Below are positions 1 to 8,551 of a stretch of 64,000 bases of DNA, in pieces. Position 1 is the first letter of the stretch. The number at the start of each line of letters is the position of its first letter. Source of the DNA: Bartonella tamiae Th239 (GTDB lineage: Bacteria > Pseudomonadota > Alphaproteobacteria > Rhizobiales > Rhizobiaceae); NCBI RefSeq assembly GCF_000278275.1, contig NZ_JH725147.1, forward strand, positions 980,849-1,044,848, in the 5' to 3' direction. A model generated the notes under the pieces. It searched no databases and had not been told where the DNA came from. It was given only the letters and a program-made list of their open reading frames with translations. Position numbers and translations under genes: made by a program.

Positions 1-179
1 GCGTAAAGCTCAAGCATGCTATCTGAGCGCAATAAGTAAAAGGAACATACTTCTGCAACCATATTGCGTGCAATTTCACGAACGATAAGATCCAGACGTT
101 TTTGTGAGTCCATGGCTTGTGCCATGAATTCGCGCAAACGTTTTAAAATAACTCTGGGTCCGACATCGTTCTCTTGCAT
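1..179 (-). CDS. ptsP: PtsP (nitrogen PTS enzyme I), N-terminal fragment
   Basis: The reverse strand opens with ATG at 179 and stays open to the window edge, giving 59 complete codons. The translation begins MQENDVGPRVILKRLREFMA and continues with a stretch ending VAEVCSFYLLRSDSMLELYA, which is the start of the GAF domain of the PtsP (EI-Ntr) family. PtsP is a cytoplasmic phosphotransferase that uses phosphoenolpyruvate to phosphorylate NPr and so signals nitrogen and carbon status. It lies downstream of lysC on the same strand with about 100 bases between, a pairing common in Hyphomicrobiales. The catalytic part lies outside the window, so the identification rests on the N terminus and the synteny. 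Confidence 0.85.
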   Translation of the reverse strand, partial: MQENDVGPRVILKRLREFMAQAMDSQKRLDLIVREIARNMVAEVCSFYLLRSDSMLELY

Positions 180-282
180 TGTGAACAGAGCCTCCTATGT
201 CTCGTTCTATATGTATTTTAAATCAAGTGTATCTCTCACAATGTTTCATTTATGTAACCACTTATTTGTTTAAAAAACTGTT

Positions 283-1536
283 TTACTCTTTATCTAAGTC
301 ATAAACACTGTGAAGAGTGCGTACTGCAAGTTCTGTATAGGCATTATCAATAAGAATAGATATTTTAATTTCTGATGTGGTGATTGCCTGAATATTGATA
401 CCTTTTTCTGCAAGCGCTTTAAATGCGGTTGCTGCAACGCCTGCATGGCTGCGCATACCAATGCCGATTACTGAAATTTTTGCCAAATTACTTTCAGACT
501 GGATCACATCAAAACCGATTTCAGTACGATTTTTTTCTAATATGTCGACAGCTTTTTGTATGTCACCAGCAGGAACGGTAAAGGTCATATCTGTTTTTGA
601 GCCGTCCTCAGAAATGTTTTGAACGATCATATCAACATTAATATGACCTTCCGCCAAAGGGCCAAAGATAGAAGCGGAAATTCCTGGGCGATCTGCAAGA
701 CGGCGCAATGAAATTTGCGCCTCATTTTTAGCGAAAGCAATGCCTGTTACAATTTGTTGTTCCACAATTTCATCCTCATTGCAAATAAGTGTTCCGGGGG
801 GATTTATAGGATCACCCATGCCTGCAGCATCAGGTTCCTCAAAACTTGAACGTACAAAAGTGCGCACTTGATGCACCATTGCCAATTCCACTGATCGCAC
901 TTGTAAAACTTTGGCACCAAGAGAAGCCATTTCCAACATTTCTTCAAATGCAACCTTAGGCAAGCGTCGTGCTTTTGGTTCAATGCGTGGATCTGTTGTA
1001 TAGACGCCATCAACATCAGTATATATATCACAGCGATCAGCATTTACGCTTGCAGCAATAGCAACAGCACTTGTGTCCGAACCACCACGTCCAAGTGTTG
1101 CAATGCGATCGTCTGGGCCAAGACCTTGAAACCCAGCAATAACGGCTACTTGTCCTTTTTTAAAACCATCAATTAAGGCACTTCCATTGATTTCCTTAAT
1201 GCGTGCAGCGTCAAAGGTGTTATCTGTTAAGATTGGTATTTGCCAGCCAAGCCATGACCGCGCATTGATATTCATGGATTGAAGTGTCATGGCTAATAAG
1301 CCAGCAGTTACCTGCTCACCAGAGGCTACGACCGCAGAATATTCACGTGCATCATATTTTGGGGAAGCTTGGTGTGTCCATTCGACCAATTCATTGGTTT
1401 TACCAGACATGGCAGAAACAATCACTGCAACGTCATGACCAGCATCTACTTCACGCTTAACATGGCGTGCAACATTTTTTATGCGGTCGATATTGGCGAC
1501 TGATGTTCCGCCGAATTTCATAACAATGCGCGCCAT
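283..1536 (-). CDS. lysC: Aspartate kinase
   Basis: 417 residues, the usual length for a single-function aspartokinase. It phosphorylates aspartate as the first step toward lysine, threonine, methionine and diaminopimelate, and acts in the cytoplasm. The kinase signature KFGGTSV is at residues 7-13, followed by the glycine-rich RGGSDTSAVA segment near residue 150. The C-terminal 150 residues form the paired ACT domains that bind feedback inhibitors (for example the stretch starting QISLRRLADRPGISASIFG). A purine-rich AGAGAA lies upstream of the ATG. It is divergent from ubiG, with 248 bases between them, and is followed by ptsP. No truncation is seen. Confidence 0.97.
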   Translation of the reverse strand: MARIVMKFGGTSVANIDRIKNVARHVKREVDAGHDVAVIVSAMSGKTNELVEWTHQASPKYDAREYSAVVASGEQVTAGLLAMTLQSMNINARSWLGWQIPILTDNTFDAARIKEINGSALIDGFKKGQVAVIAGFQGLGPDDRIATLGRGGSDTSAVAIAASVNADRCDIYTDVDGVYTTDPRIEPKARRLPKVAFEEMLEMASLGAKVLQVRSVELAMVHQVRTFVRSSFEEPDAAGMGDPINPPGTLICNEDEIVEQQIVTGIAFAKNEAQISLRRLADRPGISASIFGPLAEGHINVDMIVQNISEDGSKTDMTFTVPAGDIQKAVDILEKNRTEIGFDVIQSESNLAKISVIGIGMRSHAGVAATAFKALAEKGINIQAITTSEIKISILIDNAYTELAVRTLHSVYDLDKE

Positions 1537-1784
1537 AATAAATTCTCTAACCTTTGATTTTTCAATATTTAAAAATAATAAATGATTGCTCCATTTTACT
1601 GCATTGATGACATAGACAATTACACAAATTTAAGCAAGACCGTCATTGTTTTACTTAATCTATTGTTGCATTGTTTTATTCAAATTTTTGTTTTTACGTT
1701 TGATCTTTAAAAAATGGAAACAGGACTTGACTTTAAAAGGGTTTCGACAGACTTGATAGTTATATAAGTTTTAGGAGAGTATTT

Positions 1785-2525
1785 ATGTCGAAAGCTGAGC
1801 GCACCACAATAGATCAGGCAGAAATCGATCATTTTTCGCGTATTGCGGCAGAATGGTGGAATCCAAAAGGAAAATTTCGTCCTCTCCATAAGTTTAATCC
1901 AACGCGTCTTGCCTATATTAAAGAAAAAATCTGTTGGGCTTTTGAACGTGATCTTCATTGTGCAGAACCACTAAAGGGTTTGCGAATTTTAGATATTGGG
2001 TGCGGTGGTGGTTTGTTATGTGAACCTATGGCGCGTCTTGGTGCAGATGTTGTTGGTGCCGATGCTTCTACAACCAATATTGAAGTGGCGCGGCTTCACG
2101 CTGTTCAATCGGATGTTGTAATCGATTATCGTGCAACCACTGCAGAAGAGCTTGCTGATGCTGGTGAAAAATTTGATGTCGTTCTCAATATGGAAGTGGT
2201 TGAACATGTGTCAGATGTTCATTTATTTATGTCGGCAAGCGGACAAATGGTGAAACCCGAAGGATTGATGTTTGTTGCAACCCTCAATCGCACATTAAAA
2301 GCATGGGCACTAGCGATTATAGGCGCAGAATATGTTTTACATTGGCTTCCTAAAGGGACTCATGATTATAATAAGTTTTTACGTCCAGATGAGTTAAAAA
2401 AAGAACTTCATCATTCTGGTTTAACTGTTATTGACCAACTTGGTGTCACCTATAATCCGCTAAAAGACAGTTGGAACCGTTCAAAAGATATGGATGTTAA
2501 TTATATGCTTTTAGCGCGCCGATAA
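1785..2525 (+). CDS. ubiG: Ubiquinone biosynthesis O-methyltransferase UbiG
   Basis: 246 residues, typical of UbiG. The enzyme makes both O-methylations in ubiquinone synthesis using S-adenosylmethionine, at the cytoplasmic side of the membrane. The N-terminal family signature [20 protein letters not shown] is at residues 15-34 and the SAM-binding motif ILDIGCGGG at 68-76. The segment NMEVVEHV (motif II region) and the membrane-contacting loop beginning [10 protein letters not shown] follow. A good ribosome site, AGGAGA, sits 7 bases before the ATG. It is transcribed away from lysC and works with ubiA and the polyprenyl synthase found later in this window. Confidence 0.96.
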   Translation: MSKAERTTIDQAEIDHFSRIAAEWWNPKGKFRPLHKFNPTRLAYIKEKICWAFERDLHCAEPLKGLRILDIGCGGGLLCEPMARLGADVVGADASTTNIEVARLHAVQSDVVIDYRATTAEELADAGEKFDVVLNMEVVEHVSDVHLFMSASGQMVKPEGLMFVATLNRTLKAWALAIIGAEYVLHWLPKGTHDYNKFLRPDELKKELHHSGLTVIDQLGVTYNPLKDSWNRSKDMDVNYMLLARR

Positions 2526-2749
2526 GAAAAAAATTTTATACCCTTATATTATTGCGATTTTCACAAAGTGGTGCCGTTTGTTTTGTATTTTATAAGCTTG
2601 ATTTAAAGAATGGTTAGTTGTTATCTTTGATAAAGACGCTAAAACGCCATTTTGTTTTAAATATTAATGACATGGTTAATCATCCAATATTGATAATAGG
2701 CAAATCTTTATAATTTATTTTTTCAGCCAAGATTTATAAATAAATACGT

Positions 2750-3175
2750 TTAGTTTTTATCTTCAGGCAGATGCGGTAGAGGAAGAATATCAACGCCATC
2801 ATCAAGAAGTGAAGAGACATCATCAGCAGTTGCTTGACCATAAATTGAACGGGCAGATGTTTCACCAAAATGAATGCGTCGTGCTTCTTCAGCAAAACGA
2901 TCACCAACATTATCTGCCTTTTGACGCACTTGACGAGACCATGCATGAATTTTTGTAATCAATTCTTTCTCTTTTTGTGTTATAGAAGCATAGATTGGTT
3001 CATTTTGTTTTGTATTTTTTACGGCTGGAGCCATCAAGACTTTATCAACGCGATGAGATCCACATTGCGGACAAGCTATCTGATTTGCATTTTTTTGCTT
3101 GACAAAGTCTTCATTATTTCTAAACCAGCCATCAAATTCATGGGCTTGATGACAGTGAAGTGCAAAACGGATCAT
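2750..3175 (-). CDS. DUF1178 family protein
   Basis: 141 residues, soluble, with no membrane segment. The N terminus (MIRFALHCHQAHEFDGWF) and the CPQCG motif at residues 35-39, followed by DKVLMAPAV, match the DUF1178 family. Cys8, Cys35 and Cys38 could form part of a metal site; that is an inference. No biochemical role is established for the family. Its ATG overlaps the stop of grxC by 4 bases, so the two are probably translationally coupled downstream of comF. The long middle region is charged and helical. The family call is good; the function is unknown. Confidence 0.85.
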   Translation of the reverse strand: MIRFALHCHQAHEFDGWFRNNEDFVKQKNANQIACPQCGSHRVDKVLMAPAVKNTKQNEPIYASITQKEKELITKIHAWSRQVRQKADNVGDRFAEEARRIHFGETSARSIYGQATADDVSSLLDDGVDILPLPHLPEDKN

Positions 3176-3432
3176 TTTTTTAAATCTGCCAAGAGCGGAT
3201 CAAGTTTACCAGCTTTATCTAAAGCGTACAAATCATCACATCCCCCAACATGATATTCACCTATAAAAATTTGCGGGAATGTATTGCGTCCATGTGCGCG
3301 TTTAACCATTTCAGGTCGTCTGTCACCAAGTGCGTTAATGTCTTCGTAAGCGACGCCTTTTGCATCTAAAAGGGCTTTTGCATTTACGCAATAAGGGCAA
3401 CCAGGGCGCGTATAAATTGTAATTTGTGCCAT
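3172..3432 (-). CDS. grxC: Glutaredoxin 3 (class I dithiol)
   Basis: 86 residues, the standard size of GrxC. It reduces protein and low-molecular disulfides with glutathione in the cytoplasm. The redox centre CPYC is at residues 12-15 and the cis-proline and glutathione-binding segments are present (TFPQIFIGEYHVGGCDDL). It sits between comF upstream (82 bases away) and the DUF1178 gene, with which it overlaps by 4 bases (ATGA). The comF-grxC-DUF1178 order is common in Hyphomicrobiales. Nothing is missing or unusual. Confidence 0.96.
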   Translation of the reverse strand: MAQITIYTRPGCPYCVNAKALLDAKGVAYEDINALGDRRPEMVKRAHGRNTFPQIFIGEYHVGGCDDLYALDKAGKLDPLLADLKK

Positions 3433-3513
3433 AAGAGCTTCCTCTTTATATAATTTTAGACAAACTATATAAGATATTTACAATGGGACTCAAGAAGGTT
3501 GAAAAAAATTTTA

Positions 3514-4233
3514 TCAGTTAAGAACACGTGAAAATGTTAAAATATCAACTTGAGCAGCTCCAGCATGGCGTAGAGCGCGTGTAGCTGCTATGACTGTTGC
3601 ACCAGTTGTATAAACATCATCAATCAATAAGATGTGTCGATTTTTAATGTCTTTTTCGTGTTTTAAAGGGACAATGAAAGCTCTATAAACATTTCGTTTG
3701 CGTTCTTTCGCAATTAAACCGACTTGTTGGCTGGTATGACGGTTGCGACTTAAAAGCTCTGGACGCATTGGTTTATTATTTTGCATGGCGAGATGACGCG
3801 CCAATTCAGCAGCTTGATTATAAGAGCGTCTAAAAAAACGACGCCAATGAAGAGGCACGGGTATTATCATATCACATTCATCCAATAATTCTGATCCTGT
3901 ATGTGCCATCCATCGCGCCATGGACGGTGCTAATTCTGTACGGTCGCCATATTTTAGTCGTGTAACAAGTGATCGAGCTAATCCATTATGAATAAGTGCA
4001 GAGCGTGCGCGTTTAAAAGGAGGGGGTGATTTTAAAGCATAGGCACTTAATATATCTTGACCATGATCATAAGCAAAGGGCGTTCCCATGACAGGGCAAT
4101 AAGGCTTGGTGATAAATTGTAATTCTTGCCAACATGAGGCACAAACGCTACCAGTTTGCGCAACAATTATACCACAACCTGGACAGGTTGGTGGAAAAAG
4201 AAGTCTTAGACCATGATCAACAATTTGTTTCAA
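3514..4233 (-). CDS. comF: ComF family protein (phosphoribosyltransferase fold)
   Basis: 239 residues. ComF-family proteins help process or move incoming single-stranded DNA in competent bacteria; in alphaproteobacteria their role is not settled. The N terminus carries a CPGCG...CASCW zinc-ribbon pattern (from about residue 18), and the C-terminal half has the PRPP-binding motif ILLIDDVYTTGAT near residues 200-215 characteristic of type I phosphoribosyltransferases. It is the first gene of the comF-grxC-DUF1178 cluster and is divergent from the methyltransferase gene at 4367 with a 133-base gap that must hold both promoters. Confidence 0.9.
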   Translation of the reverse strand: MKQIVDHGLRLLFPPTCPGCGIIVAQTGSVCASCWQELQFITKPYCPVMGTPFAYDHGQDILSAYALKSPPPFKRARSALIHNGLARSLVTRLKYGDRTELAPSMARWMAHTGSELLDECDMIIPVPLHWRRFFRRSYNQAAELARHLAMQNNKPMRPELLSRNRHTSQQVGLIAKERKRNVYRAFIVPLKHEKDIKNRHILLIDDVYTTGATVIAATRALRHAGAAQVDILTFSRVLN

Positions 4234-4366
4234 ATGTCACCTTTTAAAACGAATTACTCAAAAAATGCTAATATTGACTTAAAAACTGGATCATTGTCAA
4301 AAGATTTGAAAAGTGCCTGCTATTATTTTAGTTGACGACAGATGAGGAATAAAGCAAATAAAAAGA

Positions 4367-5245
4367 ATGTCTCAACACGTTATTTTTGATCAGATTCTTA
4401 TTGAAAAATTTCGTCAACGTGCTTTTGAAAAATATGGCACTCAAGGAGATTTTCTCCTTGCTCATGTGTTAGAAGATTTGCAAGAGCGGATCGCAAATGT
4501 TGATCGAAATTTTGCGCTTACAGCTTATCTTCATAGCCATACTTCTAGTGGTATTGATGCATTAAAACATTCTAATAAAATACATGATTTTGAAGTTATC
4601 GAAACTGATGAGCGCTATGGTAGTCAATTCCATACATTTCATCGCCGTGATCGCGAGTTTTTAGATCTACCCATTCAGCATTTTGATCTCATTGTTTCAC
4701 TTTTATCTCTACACATCGTCAACGATGTTCCTGGTGTTTTAACACAAATAAAAAGAAGCTTAAAACCAGATGGTTTATTTCTGGGTGTTTTACCGGGCGC
4801 TGGTACCTTAGGAGAATTACGCGAAACGTTTTTACAGGCTGAAACTGAAATATATGGTGGTGCAAGTCCTCGTATTTATCCCTTTATGGATATTCGTGAT
4901 GCAGGAGCACTTTTGCAACGGGTTGGTTTTGCCATGCCTGTCACGGATGTCGAAAATATTACAGTGCGATATGATAGCACATACCATATAATGCGTGATT
5001 TACGCGCGATGGGAATGCAAAATGCGCTTTTTAAACGATCACGAAAAATGATGACCAAACGTTTTTTTGAGCGCGTGAACGAAATTTATAGTGAGCGATT
5101 TAGTGATTGTGATGGGCGCATTCGCGCCAGTTTTTCCTTTATTTGGCTTTCGGGCTGGGCACCCGATGACAGCCAACAAAAGCCAATGAAACCCGGTACA
5201 GCGAAAGTATCTTTGATTGATGCATTGGCAAAAAATAATACATAA
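4367..5245 (+). CDS. NDUFAF5/BioC-like methyltransferase-fold protein
   Basis: 292 residues. The central and C-terminal parts are typical of the SAM-dependent methyltransferase family that includes mitochondrial NDUFAF5: FDLIVSLLSLHIVNDVPG near residue 105, then LKPDGLFLGVLPGAGTLGE and the family tail with MRDLRAMGMQNAL. NDUFAF5 hydroxylates an arginine of complex I subunit NDUFS7 during assembly; whether the bacterial protein does the same is inferred. The segment where motif I (consensus DxGxxxG) should stand reads AYLHSHTSSGIDAL, so the glycines are largely lost. It is divergent from comF and followed by a strong hairpin terminator. Confidence 0.8.
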   Translation: MSQHVIFDQILIEKFRQRAFEKYGTQGDFLLAHVLEDLQERIANVDRNFALTAYLHSHTSSGIDALKHSNKIHDFEVIETDERYGSQFHTFHRRDREFLDLPIQHFDLIVSLLSLHIVNDVPGVLTQIKRSLKPDGLFLGVLPGAGTLGELRETFLQAETEIYGGASPRIYPFMDIRDAGALLQRVGFAMPVTDVENITVRYDSTYHIMRDLRAMGMQNALFKRSRKMMTKRFFERVNEIYSERFSDCDGRIRASFSFIWLSGWAPDDSQQKPMKPGTAKVSLIDALAKNNT

Positions 5246-5261
5246 TTGAATTGCTAAACAC

Positions 5262-5297
5262 AAAAGCCAGCTCCTTTTGATCTGGCTTTTGTATCAC
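5262..5297. terminator. Bidirectional terminator after the methyltransferase gene
   Basis: AAAAGCCAG at 5262-5270 pairs exactly with CTGGCTTTT at 5282-5290 around an 11-base loop. The stem is flanked by an A-run on one side and a T-run on the other, so it can end both the forward methyltransferase transcript and the reverse tcyP transcript that converge here. Confidence 0.8.
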
Positions 5298-5326
5298 GCA
5301 TAAAGCTCATGGATTTTAAATATCTA

Positions 5327-6718
5327 TCAGCTATTTTTCAGCGTTTCTTCGTCATGAGAATTTAGCACGTCTTTGTCTGTCTCTCTTAATATTTGACTAG
5401 TAAGTGTTCCAGCCGTCATGGATCCATTGACATTGAGTGCAGTTCGTCCCATGTCGATGAGCGGTTCAATTGAGATGAGAAGCGCAACAATTGTGACGGG
5501 AAGTCCCATGGTTGGTAAAACGATAAGAGCTGCGAATGTTGCACCACCGCCGACGCCTGCGACACCAATTGAACTCAATGTTACAACCGCAACCAATGTT
5601 GCAACCCAAAGAGGATCAAATGGATTGATTCCAACTGTTGGAGCAACCATTGCTGCTAGCATTGCAGGATAAAGTCCCGCACAGCCATTTTGACCAATTG
5701 TTGTCCCAAAAGACGCCGAAAAGCTTGCAATGGATTGAGGAACACCAACGCGTTTCGTTTGTGCTTCAATATTCAAAGGAATACTTGCCGCACTTGAACG
5801 ACTGGTAAATGCAAAGGTTAAAACGGGCATGACTTTTGCAAAAAAGCGAAAAGGATTAACTCCTGAAAGACCAAGCAAGATGCCATGAACACCAAACATA
5901 ATCGCCATGCCAATATAAGAGGCAATGATAAAGGCTAAGAGCTTCAAAATATCTTGTGCATTTGATGTTGCGGCAACTTTGGTCATCAAAGCAAGAACAC
6001 CGTAAGGTGTAAGTGCAATAACAAGACGTACAAGTTTCATGACCCAAGATTGCAAACTATCAATTGCGGCAATAACGCCTATTCCTTTTTCAGGATTATC
6101 ACGAACAAGACGGATAGCTGCTGCGCCTAAAAATGCTGCAAAAATAACAACGCCAATAATTGATGTTGGGCGTGCACCTGTCAGATCAGCAAATGGATTT
6201 TTGGGTAAAAATGACAAAATAAGTTGAGGTGCGCTCATATCTGCCACTTTGGTTACATAGTTTGTTTGAAGCGCAGTGAGACGGGCACTTTCTACAGCAC
6301 CGTGAACCAAACCTTCTGCTGTTAAGCCAAATATATTGACCATAACAACACCCACAAATGCTGAAATTAATGTTGTAAATAGCAATATACCAATTGTCAG
6401 TGAGCTGATTTTCCCTAATGAGGTAGCCGAATGCAATTTTGCGACTGCCGATAATATTGACGCAAAAACCAAAGGCATAACGATCATTTGCAACAGGCTT
6501 ACATAACCATTGCCAACAATATTAAACCATTCAATTGACATGGTAAGCGTTTCATTTTGAACGCCGTAAATCGCTTGTAATATCACCCCGAAAATTAGCC
6601 CCACAGCTAAACCAATCATGACACGCCATGCCAGACTTAATGTCGTTTTGGTTGTTTGCATCAAAACAAACAATAAAAGAACGAAAACTGCTAAATTAGC
6701 AATGAAAGCAAGTGTCAT
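5327..6718 (-). CDS. tcyP: L-cystine transporter, TcyP/YdjN type (DAACS family)
   Basis: 463 residues, a polytopic inner-membrane symporter of the dicarboxylate/amino acid:cation family. Diagnostic stretches shared with E. coli YdjN and B. subtilis TcyP include [20 protein letters not shown], the serine-rich hairpin [35 protein letters not shown] and the C-terminal signature [19 protein letters not shown]. It imports cystine as a sulfur and cysteine source. It stands alone on the reverse strand. A perfect 10-bp hairpin lies 31 bases upstream of the ATG (see 6749-6774). With the nearby sulfate permease decayed, cystine uptake may matter more for sulfur supply; that is an inference. Confidence 0.93.
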   Translation of the reverse strand: MTLAFIANLAVFVLLLFVLMQTTKTTLSLAWRVMIGLAVGLIFGVILQAIYGVQNETLTMSIEWFNIVGNGYVSLLQMIVMPLVFASILSAVAKLHSATSLGKISSLTIGILLFTTLISAFVGVVMVNIFGLTAEGLVHGAVESARLTALQTNYVTKVADMSAPQLILSFLPKNPFADLTGARPTSIIGVVIFAAFLGAAAIRLVRDNPEKGIGVIAAIDSLQSWVMKLVRLVIALTPYGVLALMTKVAATSNAQDILKLLAFIIASYIGMAIMFGVHGILLGLSGVNPFRFFAKVMPVLTFAFTSRSSAASIPLNIEAQTKRVGVPQSIASFSASFGTTIGQNGCAGLYPAMLAAMVAPTVGINPFDPLWVATLVAVVTLSSIGVAGVGGGATFAALIVLPTMGLPVTIVALLISIEPLIDMGRTALNVNGSMTAGTLTSQILRETDKDVLNSHDEETLKNS

Positions 6719-6748
6719 AATGCAAACCTATCTTTTACAAACTAATTA

Positions 6749-6774
6749 AGCGCATATCTTCCAGGATATGCGCT
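6749..6774. terminator. Perfect hairpin between the small membrane gene and tcyP
   Basis: AGCGCATATC (6749-6758) and GATATGCGCT (6765-6774) form a perfect 10-bp stem with a 6-base loop. On the reverse strand it lies after the small gene at 6901 and before tcyP. The T-rich tail (TTAATTAGTTT) is broken, so it could be a weak terminator or a leader hairpin of tcyP. Confidence 0.5.
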
Positions 6775-6900
6775 GTACATTTATTATTCATAATTCATCA
6801 AAGATATAGGTCAGACGTCGCTCGATAACAAAGAACAAAATTCTTTAAAGAAACATTTTATAGCAAAAATATTCTCTTTTTAGCGATTATTTTTAGTTTT

Positions 6901-7146
6901 TTATTTTTTATAAGATTCTGTATAGGTCGATTTGTAAATCGATCCTGTTTTTGTATTATAGTCGATCTTGTTCTGGAATGTCGATTGGGCAAAAATGGTA
7001 TCTTTGTGCTCAGCAATCGATGGAATTAAAACAAGACCTAAGGCAACTGCTACGGAACCAAAAAGCAGGACAACACGTAAAAGACCTGTACCAGCAGATG
7101 ATGTTTTTTTTGCTATAATAGTGTTTGAAAACTCTTGATAACGCAT
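6901..7146 (-). CDS. Small single-pass membrane protein, unknown function
   Basis: 81 residues. I do not recognise a family. The N-terminal 20 residues are polar, one hydrophobic segment follows (LLRVVLLFGSVAVALGLVLI, about residues 22-41), and the remaining 40 residues are polar and rich in Thr, Tyr and Lys. This suggests a single-pass inner-membrane protein with a periplasmic tail. The gene has a start codon with a purine-rich GGAGTTTAG upstream. A perfect TTAA-N7-TTAA CtrA-type site lies 47-61 bases before the start, so cell-cycle control is possible. It follows mutT on the same strand. Confidence 0.6.
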   Translation of the reverse strand: MRYQEFSNTIIAKKTSSAGTGLLRVVLLFGSVAVALGLVLIPSIAEHKDTIFAQSTFQNKIDYNTKTGSIYKSTYTESYKK

Positions 7147-7192
7147 AACTAAACTCCAGAGTTAATTTATGCCTATCGTAAACTTTGGTTTG

Positions 7193-7207
7193 TTAATAAA
7201 TGGTTAA
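7193..7207 (-). promoter_or_regulatory. Putative CtrA binding site
   Basis: On the reverse strand 7207-7192 reads TTAACCATTTATTAAC, matching the full CtrA consensus TTAA-N7-TTAAC and its TTAACCAT half-site. It lies just upstream of the small membrane protein gene and in the same direction. The match is seen; binding is inferred from the known CtrA motif of alphaproteobacteria. Confidence 0.55.
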
Positions 7208-7235
7208 ATTTTCGCCAATGCGAAAGCATTACCAA

Positions 7236-7664
7236 TTATAGTAAAATATCTTTTAACTTTGGAATAAGTGGTATGTCTGCTTCTGGCATTGGATAGATAT
7301 CAAGATCTTGTGGTCGCACCCATTGTATACATTGATTTTCACAAGGGGTTAAAGTGCCTTCAAATGTGCGACATATATATAAAGGCATAAGAAGATGAAA
7401 ATCTTTATAGTTATGGCTTGCAAAAGTGAAGGGTATTAGATTTTCTAAATAAACATGAATTGCTAATTCTTCATGCAATTCACGAATGAGAGCTTCTTCA
7501 GGTGTTTCTCCGATTTCAATTTTGCCACCAGGAAATTCCCATAATCCAGCAAGCGCTTTTCCTTCAGGACGTTGTGCCAATAAAACGCGATTATCCTTAT
7601 CAATTAAGGCGCAAGCGACAACAAGCAAAGGTGGTCTTTTAAGCGTCATGGTATAAGATTCCAA
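7236..7664 (-). CDS. mutT: MutT-type (deoxy)nucleoside triphosphate pyrophosphohydrolase
   Basis: 142 residues. The Nudix box is at residues 47-69 (G-x5-E-x7-REL-x-EE), with Ala in place of the usual Gly near its end. The sequence starts VVACALIDKDNRVLLAQRP, typical of 8-oxo-dGTP diphosphatase MutT, which removes oxidised nucleotides before they are incorporated into DNA. A second ATG at 7649 (MTLKRPPLL) fits homologues better and may be the true start. In related genomes it follows argJ; here the interval to argJ is filled by decayed sequence. Confidence 0.88.
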   Translation of the reverse strand: MESYTMTLKRPPLLVVACALIDKDNRVLLAQRPEGKALAGLWEFPGGKIEIGETPEEALIRELHEELAIHVYLENLIPFTFASHNYKDFHLLMPLYICRTFEGTLTPCENQCIQWVRPQDLDIYPMPEADIPLIPKLKDILL

Positions 7665-7684
7665 TAATCATAAAGATAAATGTT

Positions 7685-8541
7685 TTAAAATCCAGCTTTA
7701 TGGTATTTTGTGGCATAATGAGTATTGCTATCAACTTGAAGATGATATGATTGGATAGCGCTTTTATTATGATTTGCCAATCTTATTCTAAGATTACCAA
7801 CTTTCTTTGTCGTCCGTCATAGATGAAAAGTGGTTATGATTTTGAGTAAAATGATTTACTCTCAACCTTGGTGGCTTACGATTGGACGATAACAAAATAA
7901 ATAGATACTGATCCATCCTGTCCAAAAGTTTTAACAATAAGCATATGGCCTGGATTTATGGTATTTTTTAAATGTAAAAAATGCACTTGCAGTTGTATGC
8001 GATGAATTGAATTTTAAAATAATTTTATTGTCGTGTTTTAACGTGATGAATTTTTACGGTCATTTTGCAATAGATATCAGCATTAATAGTTGTTCTAACA
8101 GCATCCATTTCGTATTGCAGTATGATGGAAGGATAAAGAATTTATGCCCTTTTGCTGCGTGTCAATAGTGCAGTCACGATGTATTTAGGCACTCATGACA
8201 TCTAAACAGCTTGTATTTTGTTATTTTTTTGATGTCATAAATAAAATCTTTTATGCAGGGACGATTGGATGATGCAAACCCGTTTTCAATACTGTAATTT
8301 TTGTGATTATAACGATTGAGCCGTTCACGCAGCATATCATTGTTATTTAGATTAAGCAGCGAGAGATAACTGATACATAAAAAGGCATTATCTAAAATTG
8401 AACAACAGTCTTAAAAGCCATTAATAAGACCAGAAACCATCATTATCCATAAATCGTCATAAGTATTTACGTTGGCAGAATAAGCGCGCGTACTCAATAT
8501 TTCATCTAGTTTATGACAGCTCGTAATTTATGACAATTCAT
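7685..8541 (-). pseudogene. Decayed gene(s) of unknown function between argJ and mutT
   Basis: No intact frame spans this 860-base gap, but reverse-strand translation gives protein-like blocks broken by stops and frame changes. One block at about 8516-8170 includes LDEILSTRAYSANVNTYDD, an in-frame stop, then NNNDMLRERLNRYNHKNYS. A second at about 8144-7887 includes EMDAVRTTINADIYCKM and ends INPGHMLIVKTFGQDGSVSI before a stop at 7887. A third ends at 7685 with KVGNLRIRLANHNKSA. The blocks share the orientation of argJ and mutT. They may be one or two genes. A GNAT-like origin for the last block is possible but weak. Confidence 0.5.
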
Positions 8542-8551
8542 CATGAAATGA

